From contig JAZNOK010000051.1 in assembly GCA_045580775.1 (NCBI GenBank), positions 1 through 31,373 of the forward strand: a DNA stretch of 31,373 nt. The letters run 5' to 3'. Of this stretch, positions 8,167-15,988 are shown piece after piece (position 1 is the first letter of the stretch; each line of letters starts with the position of its first letter). Below the pieces are notes generated by a model. That model saw only the letters and a list, made by a program, of their open reading frames with translations. It made no database searches and was not told the origin of the DNA. This DNA comes from JAZMZS01 sp045580775 (GTDB lineage Bacteria; Bacillota; Clostridia; Oscillospirales; CAG-272). A program made the position numbers and the translations under genes.

Positions 8167-9585
8167 TTAGCTGAGCTTAATCCTTGCTTTAATTGCAGGA
8201 CCTCCGTCTGACACCTTTACCCATTCTTTGTGTCCTTTTCCGCAAAAGCCCGTCCCGCTCAGGTGAGAATGCGTGCTCATCATTGATATGGAGCACAAAA
8301 GCTGCGGCACATATCCCGACAGTACCGCGGGAGAGAAGATGCGTCCTGTGAACTTTCCGTCTTTTATTTCTCTGGCTATGCCCACCACGCATTGTATTCC
8401 CCAGTTTTTCGGGTCTTCCATTCCGTTTCGTGCTTCCTCGAGATAAAATCCGTAACTGATGGATGCTATCATATCTTCTATCGAGTCTTTGCCCGGCTCA
8501 AAGTAGGTGTTTGTCATTCTGGTATATGCCTTTCGGAGAAAGCTTTCGCGTCTGCCGTTGCCTGTCGGCTTTGTCCCCAGACGGTGTGCAGACAGCTCGT
8601 CCGATATTCCCCTGAGCAGTATTCCGCGGTCGATTATCAGAGTGTCGGTGGACAAATTCCCTTCATCGTCAAAAAAGTAAGAAGCCGCCTCGTCCACTGC
8701 ACATGCACTGTCATGCATGCTTACAAGTTCGCTTGCCACCCTGCGTCCTATGTGGTCGCGTGCCAGAGCTCTGTCACGGACGAACATATCCATCTCCACT
8801 CCGTGACCGAATGCCTCATGAACGATCATTCCTGTGACATCGGGAGAGCAGATGCAGTCGTATTCTCCCGGAGGGAGCTCTCTTGAGTCGAGCAGCTCTA
8901 TAGCATGTCTGACGCTCAGAGGCACTCCTTCCCGCTTCATTCTTTGTATTACCTCAACTCCCCCGAGATTGGAAAATCCCTGATAGCTGTCCTTGATCCT
9001 GTCGCCGTTCTTTGTGAGAGAAAGAACCGTTGCCACAGACCACATGATGCTCTCTGTCATGTCGCGGTGAGCGGACAAAAACATCTTTGTGTATTTTCTG
9101 TAGGTACAGCGGCATATCGCATCAAAAACGCGTCCGTCAGAGGATATTGCCGCCTCTCTTGCCTCTGACAGCTCATTTATTATCCACTCGTCTCCGACCA
9201 GCTCAGGATCAAGCTCATATTCTGTCGCTTCGCAGAGAGTACATGGCTTGTCGCTTGGAATATAGCCGCCGTCTACAACTATGTCCTCGGCGAGCTCTTG
9301 CAGTTTTTTGAGAATGTCATCAATGTTGTCTTCTGTGAGAGAGGATACAGAATGCTCGATCACGTTGCCTCTGACAACGGCACGCACCACAGCTCCCCTG
9401 GAGCAGAAAAGTGCCTCGTCGGAAACAGTGATGCCGGAGCTTTCCACTCGGTAGTTTTTCCCTTTTGCATCGACAGCCAGCACCGACGCGTAACCGAACA
9501 GCTTCGTTGCTCTGTCTATGAGCTTTTTTGCGGCGGGACGTATGCTCTCAATATATCCGCTTGTTTTCACTTTGTTCTTTTTCAT
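8167..9585 (-). CDS. tldD: TldD family zinc metalloprotease
   Basis: A 472-residue catalytic subunit of the TldD/E protease. The zinc-binding HEAFGHGVEMD motif (HExxxH) lies at residues ~256-266, and the C-terminal YVPQLLCSISMMS and CGKGHKEWVKVSDGGPAI segments are typical of the family. The ATG at 9585 has AAGGAGG four to five bases upstream and gives a normal N-terminus. The open frame extends to 9717, but that extension is encoded by the inverted-repeat element at 9597-9883 and looks non-genuine. With the downstream E-type subunit and pepT it forms a proteolysis operon. The element abuts its ribosome binding site and may affect its expression. Confidence 0.93.
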   Translation of the reverse strand: MKKNKVKTSGYIESIRPAAKKLIDRATKLFGYASVLAVDAKGKNYRVESSGITVSDEALFCSRGAVVRAVVRGNVIEHSVSSLTEDNIDDILKKLQELAEDIVVDGGYIPSDKPCTLCEATEYELDPELVGDEWIINELSEAREAAISSDGRVFDAICRCTYRKYTKMFLSAHRDMTESIMWSVATVLSLTKNGDRIKDSYQGFSNLGGVEVIQRMKREGVPLSVRHAIELLDSRELPPGEYDCICSPDVTGMIVHEAFGHGVEMDMFVRDRALARDHIGRRVASELVSMHDSACAVDEAASYFFDDEGNLSTDTLIIDRGILLRGISDELSAHRLGTKPTGNGRRESFLRKAYTRMTNTYFEPGKDSIEDMIASISYGFYLEEARNGMEDPKNWGIQCVVGIAREIKDGKFTGRIFSPAVLSGYVPQLLCSISMMSTHSHLSGTGFCGKGHKEWVKVSDGGPAIKARIKLS

Positions 9586-9596
9586 AGCTCCTCCTT

Positions 9597-9883
9597 GGCT
9601 ATAGCCGAGGAGAGCCGAACTCATACCGCCGTCACAAACGGCTTTTCGGCATAAATTGACTCTCTTCGTTTGACATATTCCTATATGTCTGCACTCAGAT
9701 AGCCCATTTCTGCTCAAAAATCCGTGTGTGAGGGTCGCTATGCGAGTTTTAAACAGAGATTTTTGCTCAGATCAAGGTGCATCTTGCGACGGTGTATATG
9801 CATACTCCGAGCAAGTGCAACGCAGATATGGACGAAAATATCGTTTAAAACCGATATGAGTTCGGTTCTTCTCGGCTATAGCT
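9597..9883. mobile_element. MITE-like element with terminal inverted repeats
   Basis: The left end (9597-9625, beginning with the palindrome ggctatagcc) and the right end (9855-9882) are inverted repeats matching at 26 of 28 positions. About 230 bp lie between them with no convincing gene. There is no transposase, so it would need help in trans if mobile. It lies between the Gx transporter gene and tldD, its left edge touching the tldD Shine-Dalgarno sequence. Flanking target duplications are not obvious. It could instead be a large structured RNA. Confidence 0.6.
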
Positions 9884-9911
9884 GAGCTCGGTCAATGCCC
9901 GAAGGAACATC

Positions 9912-10475
9912 TCAGCATCTGTCGGGCATGATACGTCTGATGATGCTTGATCCTATCATGCCGACACACGCACCGCTCACAGCTCCGGATATCAGCAGTA
10001 AAGGCAGATAGTAAGCAAGCTGCGGGGTGTTTGTCAGAGCGACAGCACAAATCAGCTGAGCCGTGTTGTGTATCACCCCGCCCCCCACGCTGACTCCGCA
10101 TGGAGAGAACAGGGAGCTTTTTTTGAGTAATATCATGACAGAAAACGCCGCTACTGCCCCTGACAGTCCGTAGGCTATATGATATGCATTACCGTAGAAC
10201 AGCACTCCGCAGAGTATCACACGTACCACCGTCACCAAAAAAGCGGCAGAGCCGGATACGGAATACAGCAAAAACAGCGTCACGGTATTTGCCAGCCCCA
10301 GACGTATACCGGGAACGGATGGGAGCAGAGGTACTTGGCTGTCAATGTATGACAGTATCATTGAGAGAGCCGTAAGCATCCCCAGCAGAGCTACGGTTTT
10401 GCTGCGGGAAACGCCCGTTTTTTTTCGGGTGCGTTTTTCTCTGCACTTCTCAGAGCTTTGAATATCCGTGTGCAT
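9912..10475 (-). CDS. Gx transporter family membrane protein (Hpre_diP_synt_I type)
   Basis: A 187-residue membrane protein with about five hydrophobic segments. The motif around SVPGIRLGLANTVTLFLLY (residues ~53-71) and GGVIHNTAQLICA (~130-143) identify the family once called heptaprenyl diphosphate synthase component I. Members look like S-components of ECF-type transporters; the substrate is unknown. The first ~25 residues are basic and polar. The proposed start at 10475 overlaps the upstream gene by 26 bp and has no strong ribosome binding site, so translation is probably coupled and the exact start is uncertain. An 8-bp hairpin (9895-9902/9922-9929) overlaps the 3' end without a U-run. 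Confidence 0.85.
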   Translation of the reverse strand: MHTDIQSSEKCREKRTRKKTGVSRSKTVALLGMLTALSMILSYIDSQVPLLPSVPGIRLGLANTVTLFLLYSVSGSAAFLVTVVRVILCGVLFYGNAYHIAYGLSGAVAAFSVMILLKKSSLFSPCGVSVGGGVIHNTAQLICAVALTNTPQLAYYLPLLLISGAVSGACVGMIGSSIIRRIMPDRC

Positions 10476-11091
10476 TTACCAGAGCGTCGATCTTTTTGCC
10501 TTCCTTGCACATCGGGCATTCGTGCGAGGGATAGGATGCAAAACCGTCAAGGTCGTTAGGATTGAAACAGGAATAAACAGGCAGATCGGCACATTTGTCC
10601 GTAGTGGAGAAGATAGCACATACGCCGCTGACAGATCCTCCGTAGTATTTGATGGCGTTGACTGCACTTTCTACAGTCTTTCCGGATGCTACGGAAACTG
10701 CGAGTATGAGCACATGCTTGTTTGCTATCATAGGTACTATGTTGTCTCGGAATAAAAGCTGGCTTGCATTAGTTGTCTCGGGGGTCACTACGTATATTGA
10801 CTTGTGTGCGTTCATGTTGACGAAGTCCCCCTTCGACAGCTGATCCGCGAGGCAAGCCCCAATGACCTCTGTGCCGTCCAGACAAAGAATGGTGTCAACG
10901 ACCGTAGTATGGTAAAAATACGAGCGTAGCTCCTCGGCTACCGCCGTAGCTTCTGACATACGTGTTTTTTGTGCTACTACGTCAATATAGTAGTTAGAGT
11001 GACAGCTCGCACTTGCAAAATGCCCCCTTGCAACTCGCAAATACAGATTGTTTCTCTTTGTTTCGTACTTAAAGGTGTTTTGAGTAGGCAT
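10450..11091 (-). CDS. Orotate phosphoribosyltransferase-like protein (PRTase fold)
   Basis: A 213-residue cytoplasmic protein resembling type I phosphoribosyltransferases often annotated as orotate PRTase in Clostridia. The strand-loop segment VVDTILCLDGTEVIGACLADQL (~80-101) and the ILAVSVASGKTVESAVNAI segment (~133-151) occupy the place of the PRPP loop. The canonical acidic DD pair of that loop is replaced by AVSVASG. A C-terminal CPMC pair suggests a possible metal site. The ATG at 11091 has AAGGAGG seven bases upstream; a longer frame to 11250 is not supported. The protein may be regulatory or have altered substrate use. No other pyrimidine gene is adjacent. Confidence 0.75.
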   Translation of the reverse strand: MPTQNTFKYETKRNNLYLRVARGHFASASCHSNYYIDVVAQKTRMSEATAVAEELRSYFYHTTVVDTILCLDGTEVIGACLADQLSKGDFVNMNAHKSIYVVTPETTNASQLLFRDNIVPMIANKHVLILAVSVASGKTVESAVNAIKYYGGSVSGVCAIFSTTDKCADLPVYSCFNPNDLDGFASYPSHECPMCKEGKKIDALVNAHGYSKL

Positions 11092-11217
11092 AGACAGCCC
11101 TCCTTGGATGAAATATTTGACAACAGCAGCTTTCGGTTCACGCTCTCTCTCGGAAAAGCACGGGAACTCTCTTTGTGTAATTTCGCCAAAGCAACCTGAG
11201 CGTAAATAAAAGCGGCG

Positions 11218-11243
11218 GCAGACCGCAGTAACCGCATGTCTGC
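11218..11243 (-). other. Hairpin in the 5' leader of the OPRT-like gene
   Basis: Between the predicted promoter and the OPRT-like start codon the minus-strand leader (~157 nt) folds at 11218-11243: a 6-bp outer stem GCAGAC/GTCTGC, then an inner GCGG/CTGC stem with a 3-base loop. No known riboswitch consensus was recognised. An unusually long leader hints at post-transcriptional control. Confidence 0.4.
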
Positions 11244-11254
11244 TTATCACTTTT

Positions 11255-11283
11255 ATTGTACATCATTATCGGCACTTTTACAA
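11255..11283 (-). promoter_or_regulatory. Promoter for the OPRT-like gene
   Basis: On the minus strand, TTGTAA (11278-11283) and TACAAT (11255-11260) are separated by exactly 17 bp. Transcription would start near 11248. Confidence 0.65.
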
Positions 11284-11442
11284 GAGTATTGTAATGAATG
11301 AGACTATTTTTGTTGATTATTACCAAAAACCGTTTTGCACTTTGCTTTGGCTGTGAAATATCGGTGTGAGGGCGGAGGATGAGTGCGGACGGAATGTGTA
11401 TTTTTATTGTTTTTATGCTGAGGATATCTTGCTTTTTTGATA

Positions 11443-11472
11443 TTGACAATATGTAAGTACGCATGCTATAAT
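11443..11472 (+). promoter_or_regulatory. Promoter for pheST
   Basis: Consensus TTGACA (11443-11448) and TATAAT (11467-11472) with an 18-bp spacer. The leader is only ~40 nt, too short for the T-box riboswitch that controls many Firmicute aminoacyl-tRNA synthetase operons, and no T-box sequence is seen. Confidence 0.85.
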
Positions 11473-11518
11473 ATTCTGTATAAAAATTTATTTTTATTGG
11501 GCATAGCGAGGTTTTGAA

Positions 11519-12556
11519 ATGAAAGATAAATTAGAAGCGTTGCTCCGCGAGGGAGCGGAGAGGATCGCTGCGGCTCAGAGCGAGCAGGCTCTGGCAGAGG
11601 TCAAGGGAGCACTCCTCGGAAAGGCAGGAAGCGTCACCGAACTGCTAAAGGAGATCCCGCGTCTGGATGTGGCTCTGCGTCCTGAGATGGGACGTGCCGT
11701 AAATGATGTGAAGAGCCGTCTTTCCGAACAGATAGACGCACGCCGCGAAGAGCTCAAGCTCAAGGCAAGCGAGATATCGCCTGATTTCGACTGTACGGTT
11801 CCCGGCATCGAGCCGAAGATCGGAGGACTTCATCCTATCACACAGATGTGTTATGACCTCAACGACGCGTTTCGTTCGATGGGATTTGAGGTGTTCTCGG
11901 GACCTGAGATAACGAGCGAATATTATGCCTTCGACAATCTCAACTTCCCCCCGAACCACCCTGCACGTGAGAGTATGGATACATACTGGCTCGAGGGACA
12001 TGACTCGGGAGAAGCAAATGACAAGCTCTGCCTCCGTCCTCACCTTACAGGAGACAGTGTCCGATATATGCAAACACACAAGCCCCCATACCGCTTTGTG
12101 TATCCCGGCAGAGTCTACAGAAACGAAACTACAGATGCCAGACACGAGAGGGCATTTTTCCAGTATGAGGCACTTATAGTTGACCGTGATTTTACTTATA
12201 CCGCGGGCAAAGTAATGATAAAGAGCATCCTGTCCAAGGTCTTCGGACGTGATGTTCCTGTCAGAATGCGTGCGGGATTTTTCCCGTTTGTTGAGCCCGG
12301 ATTTGAAATAGACATGGGATGCCTTGTGTGCGGAGGCAGCGGCTGCAGCGTGTGCAAGCACGTTGGCTGGATAGAGATCATGCCCGGCGGCACACCTCAC
12401 CCCAATGTCCTACGTGCGGCAGGGCTGGATCCTGACGAGTATACGGGCTTTTATGTAAATATCGGACTTGACAGACTTGTCATGATGCGTTACGGCGTTG
12501 ATGATGTTCGTCTGTTCCATTCTACAGACCTCCGATTCCTCGGTCAGTTCAAATAA
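11519..12556 (+). CDS. pheS: Phenylalanine-tRNA ligase alpha subunit
   Basis: The 345-residue alpha chain of the class II (alpha-beta)2 enzyme charging tRNA-Phe. It has the N-terminal coiled coil (~1-85), the GGLHPITQM entry to the catalytic core (~101), motif 2 around PGRVYRNETTDARHERAFFQYE and motif 3 around GFYVNIGLDRLVMMRYG, and it ends DLRFLGQFK as usual. A Cys-rich insert CLVCGGSGCSVCKHVGW (~256-272) is a known zinc-knuckle-like variant. The segment normally reading RTHTSPVQ is RPHLTGDS here, and motif 2 is also unusual, so this belongs to a divergent PheS lineage. GAGG lies ~9 bases before the ATG. pheT follows 20 bp downstream. Confidence 0.96.
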   Translation: MKDKLEALLREGAERIAAAQSEQALAEVKGALLGKAGSVTELLKEIPRLDVALRPEMGRAVNDVKSRLSEQIDARREELKLKASEISPDFDCTVPGIEPKIGGLHPITQMCYDLNDAFRSMGFEVFSGPEITSEYYAFDNLNFPPNHPARESMDTYWLEGHDSGEANDKLCLRPHLTGDSVRYMQTHKPPYRFVYPGRVYRNETTDARHERAFFQYEALIVDRDFTYTAGKVMIKSILSKVFGRDVPVRMRAGFFPFVEPGFEIDMGCLVCGGSGCSVCKHVGWIEIMPGGTPHPNVLRAAGLDPDEYTGFYVNIGLDRLVMMRYGVDDVRLFHSTDLRFLGQFK

Positions 12557-12576
12557 TCAGGAGGAAGGAAGAAAAA

Positions 12577-15009
12577 ATGAAAGTATCACTTAATTGGATA
12601 AAGGATTATGTTGTACTGCCGGAAGATATGGAGCTTTCCCGTCTTGCCTATGATCTTACGATGTCAACCGTCGAGGTCGAGGGAGCTGAAAATTTGGCAG
12701 ATCGCTTTGACAAGATAGTTGTCGGAGAAATAAAGGAAGTTCTCCCCCATCCAAACGCAGACAAGCTCCGCGTTTGCAAGGTGGACATAGCTGACACAGA
12801 ACTAAAGGATATCGTATGCGGAGGCTCAAATCTCGAAGCAGGTATGAAGGTTGTCGTTGCATGCCCCGGTGCTATGGTTCGTTGGCATGGAGAAGGTGAG
12901 CCTGTCGAGATCAAGAATACAAAGCTCCGCGGAGTGGCGAGCTTTGGTATGATATGTGCGGCAGTTGAGGTCGGACTGGATGCACTTTTCCCCGCGTCTG
13001 ACGATCATGAGATCATGGATGTTACATCCTTCGGAGTTGCGGCAGGAACGCCGCTTGCCCAGGCACTGGAGCTTGACGATATCATCCTCGAGATAGACAA
13101 CAAGTCAATGACCAACCGCCCTGACCTTTGGGGACATTACGGTATTGCACGCGAGATAGCGGCACTCTACGACCTTCCTCTGGTTGAGATAGAGAAATAC
13201 CGTGCTGAGGACGTGTGTGAGTATGATGTAAGAATACTTGACGGTGAGCGTTGCCCCCGTTACATAGGTGCACGTATTGAGGGACTGGGAGTAAAGCCCT
13301 CCCCGTTCAAGATGCAGAGCCGCCTGTGGAGAGTCGGACTTCGCCCGATCAATGCCCTGGTAGATGTCACAAACTACGTTATGCTTGCTGTAGGTCAGCC
13401 GACGCATGTGTTTGATTCCACTCATATTATAGACCACATCGAGGTACGCCGTGCAAAAGAGAACGAAAAGCTGCAGCTTCTCAATGAAAAGGAGCTTGAG
13501 CTATCGACGGACGATCTTGTTATCGCAGACGCCGAGGGTGCTGTTGCACTGGCGGGCGTTATGGGCGGTGCCAAGGATTCCGTGCTTGCCGATACCGAGA
13601 GTGTAATTTTGGAGGTTGCAAACTTCGAGTCCAGAGGTATCCGCAGAACAGCCCTCCGCTATGACAACCGCACAGAGGCTTCTTCCAGATATGAAAAGGC
13701 AATAGACCCTGAGCGTTGCGATCAGGCACTGTCGCTGTGCATGCAGCTGTTTGGAGAGCTTTACCCTGAGATGAAGGTCACAGCATTCAAGGATCTGTAT
13801 GTAAACAAGCTTGAGAGATGCGAGATAGATGTTGAGCTTGAGTGGCTGGACCGCAGACTCGGCATGCGTATCCCTCAGCGGGTAGTAGCAAAGAAACTCG
13901 GTACCATGGGATATGAGGTCAGCTTTACCGATGACAGTATGCATATAGTTGTTCCCAGCTGGCGTTCCACAGGAGACGTCTCGATAAAGGCGGATATCAT
14001 GGAGGAGGTCGCACGTATGTACGGCTATGAGAACTTCCAGCCTTCCGCCATTACAGCTACCTTCGACGGAGCTGTCAATCAGCTTGATATGGATCTTGTC
14101 AGAAGGATCAAGGAGTACCTCGCATTCAGATGCAACATGCAGGAGATATTCACCTATCCGTGGATGAGCGAGGAGTTTGTGAATGCACTGTTCCCGACTA
14201 CCGAGGGGATCCTTTCGCTTGCGACTCCGCCCTCTCCTACAGAGAAATATATCCGCTGTTCGCTTCTGCCCAATATCTGCCGTGCGATAGTAAAGAACGA
14301 GCGAAACTTTGACGGGTTTGATATATTCGAGGAGGCAACGGTATTCCTCGACCGCGATTATACAGAGCACTACAGAGACGAAAAGCTCCCCGCACAGAAA
14401 AAGCATCTCGGATGTGCTTTTGTTGGAGCATCGGATAAGATAACCGAGCTGTTCCGCCGTGCAAAAGGCGTGATCGGAATGATGCCGAGATACACCCACA
14501 TGGAAGGCTTCACCTTTGAGAAAAATGAAAAGCCCCACTGGGCAGACGAGACTGTATGGCTCAATATTTGCCTCAACGGCAACAAGATCGGAGATCTTGC
14601 ACTTCTCTCGAAGAAGGCGGCTCTTGAGTGCGGCATCAAGGTGCTCTCAGCGGTTCTTGTAGAGCTTGACATGGATGCACTCGTCCCGCTAAAGTCAAGA
14701 ACAAACACCTATGTACGCCTGCCGGAGTTCCCGATGAATGACTATGACGTGTCATTCCTTGTTGACAGCTCTGTCAAGTGGAGTGAGATCTATGATGCCG
14801 TCATGGCAAAAAAGAACGAGCTTTTGCGTGATGTTCGCTTTGTTGACGAGTACAGAGGAAAGCAGATCCCCGACGGAAAGAAGTCCGTCACCGTTCGCCT
14901 TGTTATAGGCTCACAGGAAAAGACCCTCACAGGCGACGAGATAGAGGCAACGGCAAAGTCCGCTATCAAAAAGCTGACAAAGGCTGTCGGAGCCGATGTG
15001 AGAATGTAA
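12577..15009 (+). CDS. pheT: Phenylalanine-tRNA ligase beta subunit
   Basis: An 810-residue beta chain of full length. Domains in order: short N-terminal fold (MKVSLNWIKDYV), tRNA-binding OB domain (~40-150, with VGEIKEVLPHPNADKLRVCKV), B3/B4 editing domain (~210-385, with NALVDVTNYVMLAVGQPTHVFD), B5 domain (~405-475), catalytic-like core (~480-690) and C-terminal FDX-ACB anticodon-binding domain (~715-808, ending in the SVTVRLVIGSQEKTLTGDEI region). It carries the editing site that hydrolyses Tyr-tRNA-Phe. AGGAGGAAGG precedes the start. It is co-transcribed with pheS and followed by a strong terminator. A 345-codon antisense frame (13501-14538) is a shadow. Confidence 0.97.
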   Translation: MKVSLNWIKDYVVLPEDMELSRLAYDLTMSTVEVEGAENLADRFDKIVVGEIKEVLPHPNADKLRVCKVDIADTELKDIVCGGSNLEAGMKVVVACPGAMVRWHGEGEPVEIKNTKLRGVASFGMICAAVEVGLDALFPASDDHEIMDVTSFGVAAGTPLAQALELDDIILEIDNKSMTNRPDLWGHYGIAREIAALYDLPLVEIEKYRAEDVCEYDVRILDGERCPRYIGARIEGLGVKPSPFKMQSRLWRVGLRPINALVDVTNYVMLAVGQPTHVFDSTHIIDHIEVRRAKENEKLQLLNEKELELSTDDLVIADAEGAVALAGVMGGAKDSVLADTESVILEVANFESRGIRRTALRYDNRTEASSRYEKAIDPERCDQALSLCMQLFGELYPEMKVTAFKDLYVNKLERCEIDVELEWLDRRLGMRIPQRVVAKKLGTMGYEVSFTDDSMHIVVPSWRSTGDVSIKADIMEEVARMYGYENFQPSAITATFDGAVNQLDMDLVRRIKEYLAFRCNMQEIFTYPWMSEEFVNALFPTTEGILSLATPPSPTEKYIRCSLLPNICRAIVKNERNFDGFDIFEEATVFLDRDYTEHYRDEKLPAQKKHLGCAFVGASDKITELFRRAKGVIGMMPRYTHMEGFTFEKNEKPHWADETVWLNICLNGNKIGDLALLSKKAALECGIKVLSAVLVELDMDALVPLKSRTNTYVRLPEFPMNDYDVSFLVDSSVKWSEIYDAVMAKKNELLRDVRFVDEYRGKQIPDGKKSVTVRLVIGSQEKTLTGDEIEATAKSAIKKLTKAVGADVRM

Positions 15010-15026
15010 TAAAGATTTGTATCTCA

Positions 15027-15074
15027 AAAAAACACAGGGGAAACTTTTGTAAAGGAAGGTTTCCCCTGCTTTTT
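15027..15074 (+). terminator. Terminator of pheST
   Basis: A 10-bp perfect stem (15035-15044 with 15059-15068) followed by ctttttg, 25 bp after the pheT stop. Confidence 0.85.
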
Positions 15075-15182
15075 GCAAAGGGTGACGGTATATGCCGGAG
15101 GACGGTATATGCGGGGAAACCCCTTTCCTAAAATCTTTTTAAATATTTCTTGTTTTATTTGTTACTGCCGGCTCCCCTCCGC

Positions 15183-15340
15183 CCTGTCATGGATGAGCGT
15201 AGCGAAGGATCAGAGGGCGAGATGGCAGTAGCGTTACTCGGTTATTTGCAAAACCCCAACCCCGCTGTCATCCTCGAAGGAGGCTTTAGCCGACTGAAGG
15301 ATCTAAGCGGGAGCAGAGAGTAACGCCACTGCCATCTCCA
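15183..15340. repeat. Structured interspersed repeat, copy near tRNA-Thr
   Basis: The gene-free stretch 15075-15430 is dominated by this element. Outer arms 15219-15239 and 15318-15338 are 21-base inverted repeats with one mismatch. Inside lies a second stem (cccgct/agcggg) enclosing tgtcatcctcga, a small ggct/agcc hairpin and gaaggatcta. The left part contains a further partial unit with agcgaaggat. A related unit lies at 17886-17957. A 12-base direct repeat gacggtatatgc occurs at ~15084 and ~15101, outside the element. Confidence 0.65.
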
Positions 15341-15433
15341 TCTTGCAATTTGAAATGGATAATACCGAAATATGTCATGCAGAAGCGTGATTGACACGTG
15401 GAGAAAACAGAAAAAATAATTTTCAAAAAAGTA

Positions 15434-15462
15434 TTGACAAGAGAGTAATGCTGTGGTATAAT
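15434..15462 (+). promoter_or_regulatory. Promoter of the tRNA-Thr/tRNA-Tyr unit
   Basis: Perfect consensus TTGACA (15434-15439) and TATAAT (15457-15462) with a 17-bp spacer, about 20 bp before tRNA-Thr. Confidence 0.9.
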
Positions 15463-15482
15463 AACATCCGTTGCAGAGAAAT

Positions 15483-15558
15483 GCTGGTGTAGCTCAGTTG
15501 GTAGAGCAGCTGATTTGTAATCAGCAGGTCGGGGGTTCGAGTCCGTCCACCAGCTCCA
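15483..15558 (+). tRNA. tRNA-Thr(TGT), CCA encoded
   Basis: Acceptor gctggtg (15483-15489) pairs with caccagc (15548-15554); discriminator T and encoded CCA follow. The anticodon loop tttgtaa gives TGT (Thr, codon ACA). D-arm and T-arm are canonical. Confidence 0.97.
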
Positions 15559-15578
15559 GCAACTCTCAAACAAAATAT

Positions 15579-15663
15579 GGGAGCGTTCCCGAGCGGCCAA
15601 AGGGGGCAGACTGTAAATCTGTTGTCACTGTCTTCGGTGGTCCGAATCCACCCGCTCCCACCA
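15579..15663 (+). tRNA. tRNA-Tyr(GTA), CCA encoded
   Basis: Acceptor gggagcg (15579-15585) pairs with cgctccc (15653-15659). The anticodon loop ctgtaaa gives GTA (Tyr). A long variable arm, typical of bacterial class II tRNA-Tyr, is present. It lies 20 bp after tRNA-Thr and shares its promoter. Confidence 0.97.
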
Positions 15664-15697
15664 AAAAATCCGATGCGAAAGCATCGGATTTTTTTAT
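15663..15697 (+). terminator. Terminator of the tRNA unit
   Basis: A 10-bp-plus stem capped by a GAAA tetraloop (15677-15680), with an A-run before and a T7 run after. It is also the first in a row of small hairpins. Confidence 0.85.
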
Positions 15698-15893
15698 CCA
15701 TTGCGAAAGCAATGGTATATCATCAGCCGTTAGGCTGTATATCATCAAGAGCGGCATTGCCGCTCTTGTATCTCATCACACCTTTAGGTGTGTATCAAAA
15801 ACGCTTTCGCAATGATGATATACAAGACTTCGTCTTGATGATATGCAATTCCTGCGGAATTGATGATATACACGCCTTTCGGCGAGATTTTTT
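15698..15893. repeat. Array of at least six small hairpins joined by conserved linkers
   Basis: Consecutive perfect stem-loops of different sequence lie at 15698-15715 (GAAA loop), 15724-15737, 15746-15768, 15777-15792, 15823-15837, 15846-15862 and 15873-15884. The first three linkers read tatatcat, tatatcat, tatctcat; those in the right half read atgatata, atgatatg, atgatata, the reverse complement. The right-hand half can therefore pair with the left at linker level, giving a large branched fold. The last hairpin is followed by a T7 run, like a terminator. There is no coding content. Confidence 0.75.
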
Positions 15894-15907
15894 TACGGTG
15901 GAATAGT

Positions 15908-15988
15908 ATGGTGACCTCCGTCAAAGTGGATTCGGAAGCCCGTGCGTGGGCGGTGGATGTGTTTGCACGTATGAACCCCGCGACTTGA
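15908..15988 (+). pseudogene. Possible vestige of a small gene (26 codons)
   Basis: ATG at 15908 opens a 26-codon frame starting MVTSVKVDSEARAWAVDVF, which has protein-like composition and resembles the N-terminal strand-helix of RelB/DinJ-type antitoxins. It ends at tandem stops (TGA TAA). Downstream, in the same frame, comes KESIEPPAAV and another stop. I see no good ribosome binding site. It may be the decayed start of an antitoxin-like gene, or chance. Confidence 0.25.

Noticed and set aside
9586..9717. N-terminal extension of tldD (44 codons)
   Set aside because: It is encoded by the inverted-repeat element, lacks a ribosome binding site, and the ATG at 9585 has a strong one.
11138..11464. 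A 108-codon minus-strand frame upstream of the OPRT-like gene
   Set aside because: It crosses the predicted promoter. An internal short frame (TCGYCGLPPLL...) could be a leader peptide but lacks support.
11473..11518. T-box riboswitch for pheST
   Set aside because: The leader is ~40 nt and has no T-box consensus.
13501..14538. A 345-codon antisense open frame inside pheT
   Set aside because: It lies entirely opposite a well-conserved gene, has Cys/His-rich composition typical of shadow frames and no ribosome binding site.
15286..15757. Open frames spanning tRNA-Thr and tRNA-Tyr
   Set aside because: They read through tRNA genes; the protein-like strings are a known annotation artefact.
15698..15893. 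CRISPR array
   Set aside because: The repeats are hairpins of differing sequence with short linkers, without equal-length spacers, and no cas gene is present.
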